Shown in pieces: positions 51,008 through 59,874 of a DNA stretch of 64,000 bases. The position numbers and the translations under genes were made by a program. Origin of the DNA: Streptomyces sp. 549 (GTDB taxonomy: Bacteria; Actinomycetota; Actinomycetes; Streptomycetales; Streptomycetaceae); the NCBI RefSeq assembly GCF_030124175.1, contig NZ_JASKMT010000011.1, positions 62,001 through 126,000 on the forward strand, read 5' to 3'. The number at the start of each line of letters is the position of its first letter. The first letter of the stretch is position 1. The notes beneath the pieces are model-generated. The model searched no databases, had not been told where the DNA came from, and was given only the letters and a program-made list of their open reading frames with translations.

Positions 51008-51049
51008 TCGTTTGTTTGCATTGCTCTCCCGTGTGGCAGGCTGCTGCCC

Positions 51050-51742
51050 ATGAACGTGATGCGAGGAGCACGGGAGCGCGCCCGTGAGGAGATCACCGAA
51101 GCGATCAAGGACGAGGCCCGGCGCCAACTCGCCGAGTCCGGGGCGGCGGGGCTCTCACTGCGTGCCGTCGCCCGGGAACTCGGCATGGCCTCCTCCGCCC
51201 TGTACCGCTACTACCCCAGCCGGGACCACCTGCTCACCGCGCTCATCGTCGACGCCTACGGCGCGCTGGGCGCGGCGGCCGAGTACGCGCTCGCCGCCCT
51301 GGAGGAGGCCCCGGCGGTGGACCGATGGCGCGTCGTGTGCCACGCGGTGCGCGACTGGGCGCTGGACCACCCCCATGAGTACGCCCTCATCTACGGCTCA
51401 CCCGTGCCCGGTTACGCGGCCCCGCAGGAGACGACCGGGCCGGCCGCCCGGGTGGCGCTGTGCCTGATCACCGTCGTGGTGGACGCCGAGGGCGACGGCG
51501 AGCTGCGCACCCCCGACGACGGCCTGCCGCCGGAGGTCGGACAGGACGCCGCCGCTCTCGGCGTGCTGCTCGGCATCTCGCTGCCTGCCCCGGTGCTGGC
51601 CCGGCTGATCGCCGCCTGGTCCCAGCTGTTCGGTCTGGTCGGCTTCGAGCTCTTCGGGCAGTTCACCGGAGTGGTGAAGGCCAGGGAGGCGTTCTTCGAC
51701 CACGCGGTGACCAGGCTGGCCGAGTCGGTCGGCCTCACCTGA
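51050..51742 (+). CDS. TetR family transcriptional regulator
   Basis: 230 residues. The HTH is AIKDEARRQLAESGAAGLSLRAVARELGMASSALYRYYPSRDHLLTALIVDAYGALG. The C-terminal domain, with WALDHPHEYALIYGSPVPGY, is of the WHG type common in actinobacterial regulators of reductases and efflux. The ATG at 51050 follows a short AT-poor leader. It is divergent from the DUF385 reductase with two palindromic operators, so it most likely represses both. Confidence 0.92.
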   Translation: MNVMRGARERAREEITEAIKDEARRQLAESGAAGLSLRAVARELGMASSALYRYYPSRDHLLTALIVDAYGALGAAAEYALAALEEAPAVDRWRVVCHAVRDWALDHPHEYALIYGSPVPGYAAPQETTGPAARVALCLITVVVDAEGDGELRTPDDGLPPEVGQDAAALGVLLGISLPAPVLARLIAAWSQLFGLVGFELFGQFTGVVKAREAFFDHAVTRLAESVGLT

Positions 51743-51770
51743 CGGCCCGCCCGGGTTGCCGGGGCCCGGA

Positions 51771-52514
51771 TCAGATACCGGAGCTGGAGCGCCAGAGCTC
51801 CGCGACGGACGCGTCACCCTCGACGGCCAGCCCCTCCTCGTAGGGCACCCTGTTCCACAGCGCGAGGAACAACACCTCGGCGGGCCCGCTGAGTTCGCAG
51901 TCGGCCCGTCCCGCGTCGTTCCGTACGGCCACCGGTGGCCCCTCACCGATGCGCACTGTCCAACTGCGCGGTGAGGAGGTGTCGGTGGCCGTGATCCGCA
52001 GCACCCGGGGCTGCGTGCTGCGCACCCTGCTGCGGTCGCGGGCGTGGAAGCCGGTCAGCAGTTCGTCGATGCCGTCGGCCGCCGTCTCGCACCGCACGGG
52101 CGACAGCGCCTGTCCCTCGGCGAGTTCGGCGTCGATGCGGTGCACGGTGGTCTCGTGGGTCTGGCGTCTGGCCCAGAAGTGCCGTGCCGACCGGGGGTCG
52201 GGTAGGAAGGTCCAGCACTCCATGTCCTCAGGGGCCTCCTGCAGCGCCCGCAGCAACCGCAGGTGCCCGTCGCGGTACCACCGGCCCAGCTGCGCGTCCG
52301 GCACCGGGGTGTCGTCCATCGGAACCCGGGCGGTGCGCCGTTCACCGACGATGCCGGCCGCCCAGCGGTGCACCACGCCCTGGTGGCGGAGCAGGTCGCG
52401 TACCCGCCACCCCGGGCAGGTGGGCACCTCGGCGTCGAGTCCGGCCTTCTCGGCGGCCACGATCAGGGACCGGCCCTCCTGCTCGAGAGCGATGAGGAAG
52501 TCAGCTGTCTCCAT
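51771..52514 (-). CDS. Maleylpyruvate-isomerase-like mycothiol-dependent enzyme
   Basis: 247 residues. The N-terminal DinB-like four-helix bundle carries the metal site His residues in LLRHQGVVHRWAAG and a later QTHETTVHRID; these three residue clusters are the mycothiol-dependent maleylpyruvate isomerase signature. The C-terminal half is a beta-sandwich extension. Mycothiol is the actinobacterial thiol, so this fits the genus guess. The reaction in vivo is not known. Its first 14 bases overlap the end of the upstream membrane-protein gene, so they form an operon. Confidence 0.85.
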   Translation of the reverse strand: METADFLIALEQEGRSLIVAAEKAGLDAEVPTCPGWRVRDLLRHQGVVHRWAAGIVGERRTARVPMDDTPVPDAQLGRWYRDGHLRLLRALQEAPEDMECWTFLPDPRSARHFWARRQTHETTVHRIDAELAEGQALSPVRCETAADGIDELLTGFHARDRSRVRSTQPRVLRITATDTSSPRSWTVRIGEGPPVAVRNDAGRADCELSGPAEVLFLALWNRVPYEEGLAVEGDASVAELWRSSSGI

Positions 52515-52944
52515 GTGCGGGATTGTGCCAGTCGTCCTCGGTGGCGGCGGCCCGTCGGCGGAACGCCCGCAGGCAGGCGCCGAGCAGAACGGCCTGGATC
52601 AGGGCGGAGACGGCGATCACCAGCAGGAGGAACCACGTCGGGCCCTCGCCGGCCTCCCAGAACAAGTTCTCCGTGAACAGCAGGACGAACACGGTGGGTG
52701 CCGCCACGAGCATCACCCACACCCCCGCCATGGAGGCGTCCTCGTGGCTGCCGAGCAGTGCGTCGCCCGCCGCGAACAGCACGGCGGCACCGGCCAGCGC
52801 CAGGTATCCCAGCGACACCGGGTTCACCAGCACACTCCGCAGAGGGAAACGGGGCTTGCCGCCGCCCGGTGCGGCCGGTGAACCGTCCGCGCCGGGACCG
52901 GCCGCGGTGCTGGGCGTGCTGGGTGACTTCGGTCTGCGCGGCAT
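52501..52944 (-). CDS. Small membrane protein, SCO4225-like family
   Basis: 147 residues. A disordered basic/Pro-rich start (RRPKSPSTPSTAAGPG) is followed by three to four hydrophobic helices (SLGYLALAGAAVLFAAGDALL, AGVWVMLVAAPTVFVLLFT and WFLLLVIAVSALIQAVLLGACL). It resembles a Streptomyces family of uncharacterised membrane proteins (SCO4225 type); no catalytic residues are visible. It precedes and overlaps the mycothiol-dependent enzyme by 14 bases, so the two are co-expressed. The family call is from overall pattern only. Confidence 0.65.
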   Translation of the reverse strand: MPRRPKSPSTPSTAAGPGADGSPAAPGGGKPRFPLRSVLVNPVSLGYLALAGAAVLFAAGDALLGSHEDASMAGVWVMLVAAPTVFVLLFTENLFWEAGEGPTWFLLLVIAVSALIQAVLLGACLRAFRRRAAATEDDWHNPAHGDS

Positions 52945-53076
52945 GGTGGCTCCCCGGAAAGGTGCGTTGACCCGCGCACCACGGTGGCGTGGCGCCGAAC
53001 GGTCCGCCTGAGTACGCATACTCATTCGTTACGCGCCGGTAGTACGCGGCGGCGTGGAGCCTACACTGCCAGCATA

Positions 53077-53098
53077 TTTTGTTCACGATCAACACAAA
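53077..53098. promoter_or_regulatory. AT-rich imperfect inverted repeat upstream of the ROK regulator
   Basis: TTTTGTT (53077-53083) and AACACAAA (53091-53098) flank CACGATC and form an imperfect inverted repeat directly before the ribosome binding site AAAGGAG. In this GC-rich genome it stands out and may be an autoregulatory site. Confidence 0.45.
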
Positions 53099-53110
53099 GG
53101 AGATCAGGGG

Positions 53111-54340
53111 GTGACCCAGATGCGTACCAGGCCGGACAGGGGCAGGAGCGCGCTCGGGCCCGCACTGGAACTCGTCCACACCGGACGGGCTCCGACCAGG
53201 GCCGTGCTCACCGCCGAGCTGGGCGTCACGCGGGCCACCGCAGGGGCCGTCGCAGCGGAGTTGCAGTCCCTGGGACTGATCACCGTCGACTCCGGACCGG
53301 CCATCTCCGCCGGCGCGCAGGGGCGGCCCTCCCACCGGCTCTCGGTGGATCCCGACGGCCCCGTGGTGCTCGCCGCGCAGGTGCACTCCGACGGGTTCCG
53401 GGCCGCCCTCGTCGGCCTGGGCGGGCGGGTGGTGGCCACCGACCCAGGGTGCGGCACGGTCGACGCCGACCCCGCCCAGGTGCTCGGCGAGGTCGTCGCC
53501 GCCGGAGTGCGGCTGCTGCGTTCCACCGGCCGCCGGTGCGTGGGCGCCGGTCTCGCGGTGCCCTCCGCGGTCGCCGAGCCGGAGGGCACCGCGCTGAATC
53601 CGCTGCACCTGGCCTGGCCCGCCGGTGCGCCGGTGCGCGAGATCTTCGCCCGTTGCCTGGCGGACGCCGGTGTGCCGGGTCCCGCGCCCGGCAGCACCGC
53701 CGCCGGGTTCGCGGCCAACGACGTCAACCTCGGGGCGCTCGCCGAGCACCGCCACGGCGCGGGGCGCGGCGCCCGGCAGCTGCTGTGCGTGGCCACCGGC
53801 CACCGCGGCGTCGGCGGTGCGCTGGTGCTGGACGGCCGGCTGCACAGCGGGAGTTCCGGGCTGGCCCTGGAGGTCGGCCACCTCACCGTCGACCCGCAGG
53901 GCCGGCCGTGCCACTGCGGCAGCCGGGGCTGCCTCGACGTGGAGACCGACCCGCTGGCACTGCTGGAGGCCGCCGGACGGGACCCGGGGCCGGAGGTCTC
54001 GCTGCTGGACCAGGCCCGGGACCTGCTGTGCGGGGACCTGGCCGCCGACCCCGCCGTCCGGTCCGCCACCCGGCTGCTGATCGACCGGCTGGGGCTGGGC
54101 CTGGCCGGGCTGGTCAACATCCTCGACCCGGACCGGATCATCCTGGGCGGACTCCACCGCGAACTGCTGCTCGCCGACCCGGAGCGGCTGCGGCAGACCG
54201 TCGCCGACCGCAGCCTGTGGGGGCGCAGTGGCGGAGTGCCGGTCCTGGCGTGCACGCTGGACCACAACAGCCTGGTGGGGGCGGCGGAGCTGGCCTGGCA
54301 GCCGGTGCTGGACGACCCGTCGGTACTGCTGGGCCAGTAG
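53111..54340 (+). CDS. ROK family transcriptional regulator (NagC/XylR type)
   Basis: About 409 residues. An N-terminal winged helix (SALGPALELVHTGRAPTRAVLTAELGVTRATAGAVAAELQSLGLI) precedes a ROK sugar-kinase-like domain, with the zinc signature CHCGSRGCLD and a DPDRIILGG segment. The first ATP-binding motif is degraded, as is normal for ROK repressors that sense sugars without phosphorylating them. The GTG at 53111 has AAAGGAG ten bases upstream. It is monocistronic, with no sugar genes adjacent, so its regulon is unknown. Confidence 0.9.
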   Translation: MTQMRTRPDRGRSALGPALELVHTGRAPTRAVLTAELGVTRATAGAVAAELQSLGLITVDSGPAISAGAQGRPSHRLSVDPDGPVVLAAQVHSDGFRAALVGLGGRVVATDPGCGTVDADPAQVLGEVVAAGVRLLRSTGRRCVGAGLAVPSAVAEPEGTALNPLHLAWPAGAPVREIFARCLADAGVPGPAPGSTAAGFAANDVNLGALAEHRHGAGRGARQLLCVATGHRGVGGALVLDGRLHSGSSGLALEVGHLTVDPQGRPCHCGSRGCLDVETDPLALLEAAGRDPGPEVSLLDQARDLLCGDLAADPAVRSATRLLIDRLGLGLAGLVNILDPDRIILGGLHRELLLADPERLRQTVADRSLWGRSGGVPVLACTLDHNSLVGAAELAWQPVLDDPSVLLGQ

Positions 54341-54436
54341 GGACTGCGGACGCGGTGCCGGGCGTTCCCCGGGGCGGGGTCACCGGGTCGCTGCCCCAAG
54401 GTCGTCCGGCCCGGGGCCCATCCGCCGGCACAGGCG

Positions 54437-54451
54437 TAACCTCACCCCATG
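54437..54451 (+). promoter_or_regulatory. Leaderless-type -10 element of the PPOX gene
   Basis: TAACCT at 54437-54442 lies six bases before the ATG at 54449 and no ribosome binding site is seen. Confidence 0.45.
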
Positions 54452-54832
54452 GTGCCTCCGTACATCGCCCACAGCCCGTACGTCAGCCTCGTCACCTTCC
54501 GCCGTGACGGGACGCCTGCGCCCACCCCTGTCTGGGGGGTGCCGGACGGGGACGAGCTGCTGGTGTGGACGCGGAGTGACTCCTGGAAGGTCAAGCGGCT
54601 GCGCCGCGACGCCCGGGTCACGGTGACGCCGTGCGACGCCCGGGGCCGTGTCGCCGAGGGCGCCGAGGCGGCCGAGGGCACCGGGCGTCTACTGGAGGAC
54701 CGTGCCGGGCTTGCCCGGGTGCGGCGGGCAATGGCCCGCAAGTACGGCTGGCGGTTCCGGATCGTGGACGGCGGAGGCGCGCTGATGCGGCTGGGGAAGC
54801 GTCCGCACGTGGGCATCGCGGTGAAGCTCTGA
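54449..54832 (+). CDS. PPOX-class F420/FMN-dependent oxidoreductase
   Basis: 127 residues, split beta-barrel. The start PYVSLVTFRRDGTPAPTPVWGVPDGDELLVWT and SWKVKRLRRDARVTVTP match PPOX-class proteins that bind F420 or FMN. The C-terminal MARKYGWRFRIVDG is typical too. It probably reduces an unknown substrate in the cytosol. TAACCT 6 bases before the ATG suggests a leaderless mRNA. Confidence 0.88.
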   Translation: MVPPYIAHSPYVSLVTFRRDGTPAPTPVWGVPDGDELLVWTRSDSWKVKRLRRDARVTVTPCDARGRVAEGAEAAEGTGRLLEDRAGLARVRRAMARKYGWRFRIVDGGGALMRLGKRPHVGIAVKL

Positions 54833-54913
54833 GCGCGCCTGTCGGCCCGCCGTCCCCGTCCTGACCGCAACCGGGAGGTCGTGCGCCCCTCAGGGCGCGC
54901 GCCCGGGACGGCG

Positions 54914-55363
54914 TCAGCCCGCGACGGCCTGGGCCGTCCGGTTCGCCGAGCGCACCGCGGGTGGTGCCGGGAGGGTGAACCAGACGACCTTGCCGGTGCC
55001 ACCGCGCTGGGCGCGCATCCCCCAGCTGTCGCTCACGGCGGCGACCAGGGCCAGTCCGCGCCCGCTGGTGGCGAGAGCGCCGGCCGAGCGGACCTGCGGC
55101 AGGCGCGGGTCGTGGTCGCGGACGGAGACCGTCAACCGGTCCCACAGCAGCACGAGTTCCACCGTGCAGTGCTTGTCCTCGCCGGTATGGCGGTGGACGT
55201 TGGCCAGCAACTCGGTGACGCCGAGCGCGGCGGTGTCGATGAGGGGATCCAGCTTCCAGTACCGGAGCTGGGCGGAGACGATGCGGCGGACCTGGCCTAT
55301 GCGCGAGGGCAGGGCCTGGAACTCGACGGCACAGTGCCGACTCGGGGTGGGGCGACTGATCAC
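54914..55363 (-). CDS. HATPase_c (RsbW/SpoIIAB-like) anti-sigma-type ATP-binding protein
   Basis: 149 residues. The Bergerat ATP fold shows the N-box GVTELLANVHRHTGE, the D-box SVRDHDPRLP, and G-boxes GRGLALVAAVSDSWG and TGKVVWFTL. In Streptomyces such small kinases often inhibit sigma factors or phosphorylate anti-sigma antagonists. No sigma factor or antagonist is beside it; the upstream same-strand gene is a 108-residue protein of unknown function, starting about 440 bases away. The GTG at 55363 has GGGAG upstream. Confidence 0.88.
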   Translation of the reverse strand: MISRPTPSRHCAVEFQALPSRIGQVRRIVSAQLRYWKLDPLIDTAALGVTELLANVHRHTGEDKHCTVELVLLWDRLTVSVRDHDPRLPQVRSAGALATSGRGLALVAAVSDSWGMRAQRGGTGKVVWFTLPAPPAVRSANRTAQAVAG

Positions 55364-55479
55364 GACTGCGACTCCCTGGGGCCGGGGCGACGTGCGTGGC
55401 TGAGGGACGCGCCGATGACGACGGCGTCCTGACCTACCAGCGTGATTCAGCTCACATGTTCGCGCAAATCGAGCTGTGT

Positions 55480-55806
55480 TCAAGAGGGCACAATGCGTCG
55501 ATCTTCTGTGATCTTGGAAGTGCGCCGCCGCGCCTCGCCGACTGCCGACAGCAAGCGCTCCCGGCCGGCCACCGGAAGCCGCAGCGCGTACGCCGTGCCG
55601 TTGACCGTTGCCAGCATCCGGTCGCGGGCCGCCGGCCACCCGCCCAGCAGGTGCACCTGCTCCACCGGGGCGCTGTCGATCTCCCGTCCGTAGCTGGTCA
55701 GCAGTGCCAGCCGGCCGTTCCGCACCCGTACCTGCCCGGCCCGGGTCAGGGACCGCATGAGCCGCCCGATCCGCACCCCGGTGACGTCGAACTCCGGTTC
55801 CACCAC
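55480..55806 (-). CDS. Hypothetical protein, 108 residues
   Basis: A small soluble protein with an Arg-rich C-terminus and no recognised domain. It starts at tandem GTG codons (55801-55806), behind GGAAGGCGGTGG, with a beta-rich first half (FDVTGVRIGRLMRSL, GQVRVRNGRLALLTSYG) and an Arg/Lys-rich end (RRRTSKITEDRR). It lies upstream of the HATPase gene on the same strand, suggesting a joint regulatory unit. The frame can extend to an ATG at 55920, but that region is Pro/Arg-rich and probably non-coding. Its function is unknown. Confidence 0.6.
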   Translation of the reverse strand: MVEPEFDVTGVRIGRLMRSLTRAGQVRVRNGRLALLTSYGREIDSAPVEQVHLLGGWPAARDRMLATVNGTAYALRLPVAGRERLLSAVGEARRRTSKITEDRRIVPS

Positions 55807-55919
55807 GGTCCACCGCCTTCCACCGTGCCGCCGCGTGAGGCGGCACTCCCCGACACCAGCAGTCTGCCCACGCGCGCCGCCGCTGACCAGGGGTCCAGGT
55901 GCCCGGAAGGGGAGCCGCA

Positions 55920-55934
55920 TATGATCGATCGGTG
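55920..55934 (+). promoter_or_regulatory. Leaderless-type -10 element of the Cds1-like gene
   Basis: TATGAT at 55920-55925 is a near-consensus -10 six bases before the GTG at 55932, with no ribosome binding site. Confidence 0.5.
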
Positions 55935-57083
55935 AGCACCGAGCAGACCGGCACCGACGGCACGGCCCCCGCGAGCGGTCCCGCGCCCCGACCGGTGGAC
56001 GTGGACCGCAGCGACCCCGTCTACCGGAACTGGCTGAAGGAGGCCGTGCGGCGCGTGCAGGCCGACGCGAACCGCAGCGCCGACACCCATCTGCTGCTGT
56101 TCCCGCTGCCGGAGCACTGGGGTATCGACCTGTACCTCAAGGACGAGTCCACCCACCCCACCGGCAGCCTCAAGCACCGGCTGGCCAGGTCGTTGTTCCT
56201 CTACGGCCTCTGCAACGGCTGGATCCGGCCCGGCAAACCCGTCATCGAGGCGTCCAGCGGCTCCACCGCCGTCTCCGAGGCGTACTTCGCGAAGCTCATC
56301 GGTGTCCCCTTCATCGCGGTGATGCCGCGCACGACCAGCGCGGAGAAGACCCGGCTCATCGAGTTCCACGGCGGCCGGTGCCATCTGGTGGACGATCCGC
56401 AGACGGTGTACGAGGTGTCGGCCCGGCTCGCCGAGGAGACCGGTGGCCATTACATGGACCAGTTCACCTACGCCGAACGCGCCACCGACTGGCGCGGAAA
56501 CAACAACATCGCGGAGTCGATCTACCAGCAACTGCGTCTGGAACGCTACCCGGAGCCGACCTGGATCGTCGCCGCCGCCGGGACCGGCGGCACCTCGGCG
56601 ACCATCGCCCGCTACGTGCACTACATGCAGTACGACACCCGCATCTGCGTGCCCGACCCGGAGAACTCCTGCTTCTTCGACGGCTGGGTCGACCGCGACG
56701 CGGACGCCACCAGTGACTGCGGATCCCGCATCGAGGGCATCGGGCGCCCGCGGATGGAACCGAGCTTCGTGCCCGGCGCCATCGACCGCATGATGAAGGT
56801 GCCGGACGCCGCGAGCATCGCCGCGGTACGCGAACTGGAGACCGCGCTCGGCCGCCGGGCCGGCGGATCGACCGGAACGGGACTGTGGAGCGCGCTGCGG
56901 ATCGTCGCCGAGATGGTCGACGCCGGGCACACCGGATCGGTCGTCACCCTGCTGTGCGACCCGGGCGAGCGCTACCTGGACAAGTACTACTCCGACGCCT
57001 GGCTGGCCGGTCAGGGCCTCGACATCGCCCCCTACACCACCACCCTGCGCACCTTCCTGCGCACCGGCACCTGGCCGCGCTGA
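55932..57083 (+). CDS. PLP-dependent cysteine synthase family protein (Cds1-like)
   Basis: 383 residues. The PLP lysine motif is [10 protein letters not shown], the phosphate-binding segment is [16 protein letters not shown], and a later [15 protein letters not shown] lines the cofactor. The overall pattern matches mycobacterial Cds1, a cysteine desulfhydrase that releases sulfide from L-cysteine; such enzymes are homologous to cysteine synthase. An internal Cys-rich segment ([10 protein letters not shown]) is typical too. The GTG start fits TATGAT six bases upstream. A small hairpin at 57177-57198 follows. Confidence 0.88.
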   Translation: MSTEQTGTDGTAPASGPAPRPVDVDRSDPVYRNWLKEAVRRVQADANRSADTHLLLFPLPEHWGIDLYLKDESTHPTGSLKHRLARSLFLYGLCNGWIRPGKPVIEASSGSTAVSEAYFAKLIGVPFIAVMPRTTSAEKTRLIEFHGGRCHLVDDPQTVYEVSARLAEETGGHYMDQFTYAERATDWRGNNNIAESIYQQLRLERYPEPTWIVAAAGTGGTSATIARYVHYMQYDTRICVPDPENSCFFDGWVDRDADATSDCGSRIEGIGRPRMEPSFVPGAIDRMMKVPDAASIAAVRELETALGRRAGGSTGTGLWSALRIVAEMVDAGHTGSVVTLLCDPGERYLDKYYSDAWLAGQGLDIAPYTTTLRTFLRTGTWPR

Positions 57084-57176
57084 CGCCCGCCCGGCAGGGA
57101 CCGCACCGCCCGCAGGCCGCCGCCCCACCGCCACCCGGCGGCGCCCCGCCCGCGCGGTGCGGGCAGAACCGGCCCG

Positions 57177-57198
57177 GTCAGCCGTCTTAGCGGCTGAC
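57177..57198. terminator. Hairpin after the Cds1-like gene
   Basis: GTCAGCCG (57177-57184) pairs with CGGCTGAC (57191-57198) around TCTTAG, an 8-bp stem 94 bases after the stop. The long distance makes terminator function tentative. Confidence 0.5.
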
Positions 57199-57366
57199 GG
57201 CAGGTCAACTATGCTGCCAGCAGGCGGACTCCGCACCTCGTCGCGCCCGCCGCCGCAGCCGAAAGCCGCCCGACGACCGCCCGCATCCGCGTCCGCACCG
57301 ACCGCCGGACGTCGAGCGGACCGCCCCCGCCGGCCGGCCCCGCCACACCGACCGGGGGACCAGCCG

Positions 57367-59874
57367 ATGCATGCCGCACCCCGACCAGGCCGTCCGCGGC
57401 CCGCTCCCGCCCTGGAACTCCTCGTCCACGGCGTCGGCGGTGCCACCCCGCACGACATGCTCGACGACCCGCGCACCGTCCGCGTCACCGGTGACGGCAC
57501 CGCCGGCATCCACCGGCGGGCCGACGACGCCGACGCCGAGGAGCGCGCCGACGGCCACCCCGCGCAGCCCGTACCGGAGGCGTACTGCTGGTCCAACCTC
57601 ACCTCGGGGAACGGCGCCCGCGCGCTCTGGCTGATCCTGCTGCCCTTCATGATCGCCAACCTGGCGTACTGGATGCGCCCCGCGGCGCCCCGCGCCCACC
57701 CCGCGCAGCGCCTGTACTCGGTGCTCGTCCGGCTGATCGCGCTGTCCCTGACCGTGCTGCTGGTCGCCGCCGCCTGCGAGGTGGCGCTCGACCTGGTGGC
57801 CTGGCAGTGCGCCGGGGCGGCCGGGTGCGCCCGCAACACCTCCTGGCTGGCGTTCCTGGCCGCCGACGGTGACGGATGGTGGAGCACACCCGGCCGCAGG
57901 CTCGTGGTGGCGTCCCTGCTCCCGGTCCTGCTGACCGCCCTGCTGTGGGGCCTCTCCCGCCGCACGTGGAGCGCCTACGAGTCGGCCCCTCCGCCGCCGC
58001 TCGCCCCGGCCGCCGCACGGGTCCCGGCCGTCGAGGACCGGCCGCCGCTCAGCCTCCCCGGATTCTGGTACGGGCGCCGCCTCGTCGGCCGCCTGCGGGC
58101 GGCCCACACCTCCGCCGGGCTGCTGACGGTGGCGAGCGCCGTGCAGTTCGCCGTCGCCGGGTACGACCGCCGGCTGGGCGGCTGGCCCGAGGACGCCGGC
58201 CGCCTGCTGGCCGCCGCCACGGCGCTGTGCTGGTGCCTCACCGTGTTCGTGGTGGTCCACCGCGGGCGCAGCGAGGAGCACCCCGACGACCGCTCCGACC
58301 GCGCCGCCACCCAGGCGCTGCCGTGGGCCGCCGTCGGCCTGCTGGCGCTGACCGCGGTACACGCGGCGTGGGACCGGCCGGGCTGGACGTCCACCGAGCA
58401 CCTGCCGGGCACCGCGTTCTTCGCGGTGTGCGCCGTCGTGCAGGGCCTGCTCATCGCGGCCCTCGCCGCCGTCGCCCTGCTGCTGCACCGCCGGGCGCCC
58501 GCCGGTCACCGCAGCGTGCTGCACGGACTTGGCGGCGCGGCGGTGGCCCTGCTGGCCTGCGCGCTCGGCGGCGTGCTCTCCGGCGGGGTCGCCCAGCGGG
58601 TCGCCGAGTGGCTCGCCCCCGCCTCCTCGGAAGGCGCCGGGGCCGGGCTCATCGCCGGCCCGCCGGTCGTGCTGACCTGGCAGGCCGCGGTGATCCCGCT
58701 GCTGGTGGTGGCGGTGGCGCTGTTCGCGTTGGTCTCCGCCGCGAGGGTGTGGCGGGCGCGGCGGCGCCTCATCCCGGAGGTCATGACCGGCTACCCGGAG
58801 GAGGACCCCGAGCGGGAGGTGCCCTCCCGCACCGAGCGCATCGCCGGAACCGTCGCCCGCGCCTCCCTCACCGACTCCGCTCCCGCGCTCGTCGGCTCCG
58901 TAGCCGTGCTGACGCTGCTGCTGGGGGCAGGCGCGGTACTCGGCGCGGTGCTGTCGGGACTGCCGCCCGGACAGGCGGCCGGAGGCGCCCCCGGGCCGCT
59001 CCCGGCGCTGGGGCAGCTCGCCCAGGGCATCGGCTCCTGGCTGATGGGCGCCCTGGTGATAGTGCTGATCACCACCGGCCGCCGCGCCTACCGGGACGCC
59101 GGGGCACGGCGCACCATCGGCATCCTGTGGGACGTCGGCACGTTCTGGCCGCGGGCCGCGCACCCCTTCGCGCCGCCCTGCTACGCCGAGCGCGCGGTGC
59201 CCGACCTGAGCTGGCGGATCAGCTCCTGGACCGAACTGACCGGCGGACGCCTGGTGCTGTCCGGGCACTCGCAGGGAAGTGTGCTCGCCGCCGCGGCCGT
59301 GTGGCAGCTCGACCCGGTGACCCGCAACCGGGTGGCGCTGCTGACGTACGGCTCGCCGCTGGAACGTCTCTACGGCCGCTGGTTCCCCGCCTGCTTCGGG
59401 CCCACCGCACTGCGCGCGCTGCACCGCGAGGTCGACTGCTGGCGCAACCTCTGGCGGGCCACCGACCCCATCGGCGGGCCGGTGCGCGTTCCCGGAGGCG
59501 GCGGCCCTGACGTGGACTGCGGGCCGCTCAAGGACCCGTTGCAGTACGGCCGTTCACTGCGCCACCCGCTGCACGCGCCGATCCTCGGCCACGGCGACTA
59601 CCAGCTCGACCCGGCCTTCGGCGCCGAACGCCGCGACCTGCTGGTGCGGTTGACCGAACGCGACGACCGGGTGGTGCCCACCCAGCCGGCCGGCCCCCGG
59701 CTCCCGAGCGGCAACGACCGGCTCCCGAGCGGCAACGACGTCGGGGAGGTCAGCGCCGCCCCCGTGCCGGCACCGGCCGACGCCACCGACTCCCAAGGCG
59801 CCATCGACACCACGGGCGGCAGGGGCGGGCCGGTCAGCGCAGATCCGGCAGATCCTCCGCGTACAGCAGGGTGA
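57367..59874 (+). CDS. Large multi-spanning membrane protein with C-terminal lipase-like domain
   Basis: About 835 residues. A short soluble start (LLVHGVGGATPHDML, itself like an alpha/beta hydrolase oxyanion strand) precedes eight or more hydrophobic segments spread over about residues 75-590. A C-terminal soluble part then carries the nucleophile elbow LVLSGHSQGSVLAAA and, later, LGHGDYQLD that may hold the His. The layout, a split hydrolase around a membrane core, suggests a membrane lipase or esterase acting near the bilayer. The ATG at 57367 has GGGGGA upstream. The last 41 bases overlap the convergent beta-helix/AAA gene. Confidence 0.7.
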   Translation: MHAAPRPGRPRPAPALELLVHGVGGATPHDMLDDPRTVRVTGDGTAGIHRRADDADAEERADGHPAQPVPEAYCWSNLTSGNGARALWLILLPFMIANLAYWMRPAAPRAHPAQRLYSVLVRLIALSLTVLLVAAACEVALDLVAWQCAGAAGCARNTSWLAFLAADGDGWWSTPGRRLVVASLLPVLLTALLWGLSRRTWSAYESAPPPPLAPAAARVPAVEDRPPLSLPGFWYGRRLVGRLRAAHTSAGLLTVASAVQFAVAGYDRRLGGWPEDAGRLLAAATALCWCLTVFVVVHRGRSEEHPDDRSDRAATQALPWAAVGLLALTAVHAAWDRPGWTSTEHLPGTAFFAVCAVVQGLLIAALAAVALLLHRRAPAGHRSVLHGLGGAAVALLACALGGVLSGGVAQRVAEWLAPASSEGAGAGLIAGPPVVLTWQAAVIPLLVVAVALFALVSAARVWRARRRLIPEVMTGYPEEDPEREVPSRTERIAGTVARASLTDSAPALVGSVAVLTLLLGAGAVLGAVLSGLPPGQAAGGAPGPLPALGQLAQGIGSWLMGALVIVLITTGRRAYRDAGARRTIGILWDVGTFWPRAAHPFAPPCYAERAVPDLSWRISSWTELTGGRLVLSGHSQGSVLAAAAVWQLDPVTRNRVALLTYGSPLERLYGRWFPACFGPTALRALHREVDCWRNLWRATDPIGGPVRVPGGGGPDVDCGPLKDPLQYGRSLRHPLHAPILGHGDYQLDPAFGAERRDLLVRLTERDDRVVPTQPAGPRLPSGNDRLPSGNDVGEVSAAPVPAPADATDSQGAIDTTGGRGGPVSADPADPPRTAG

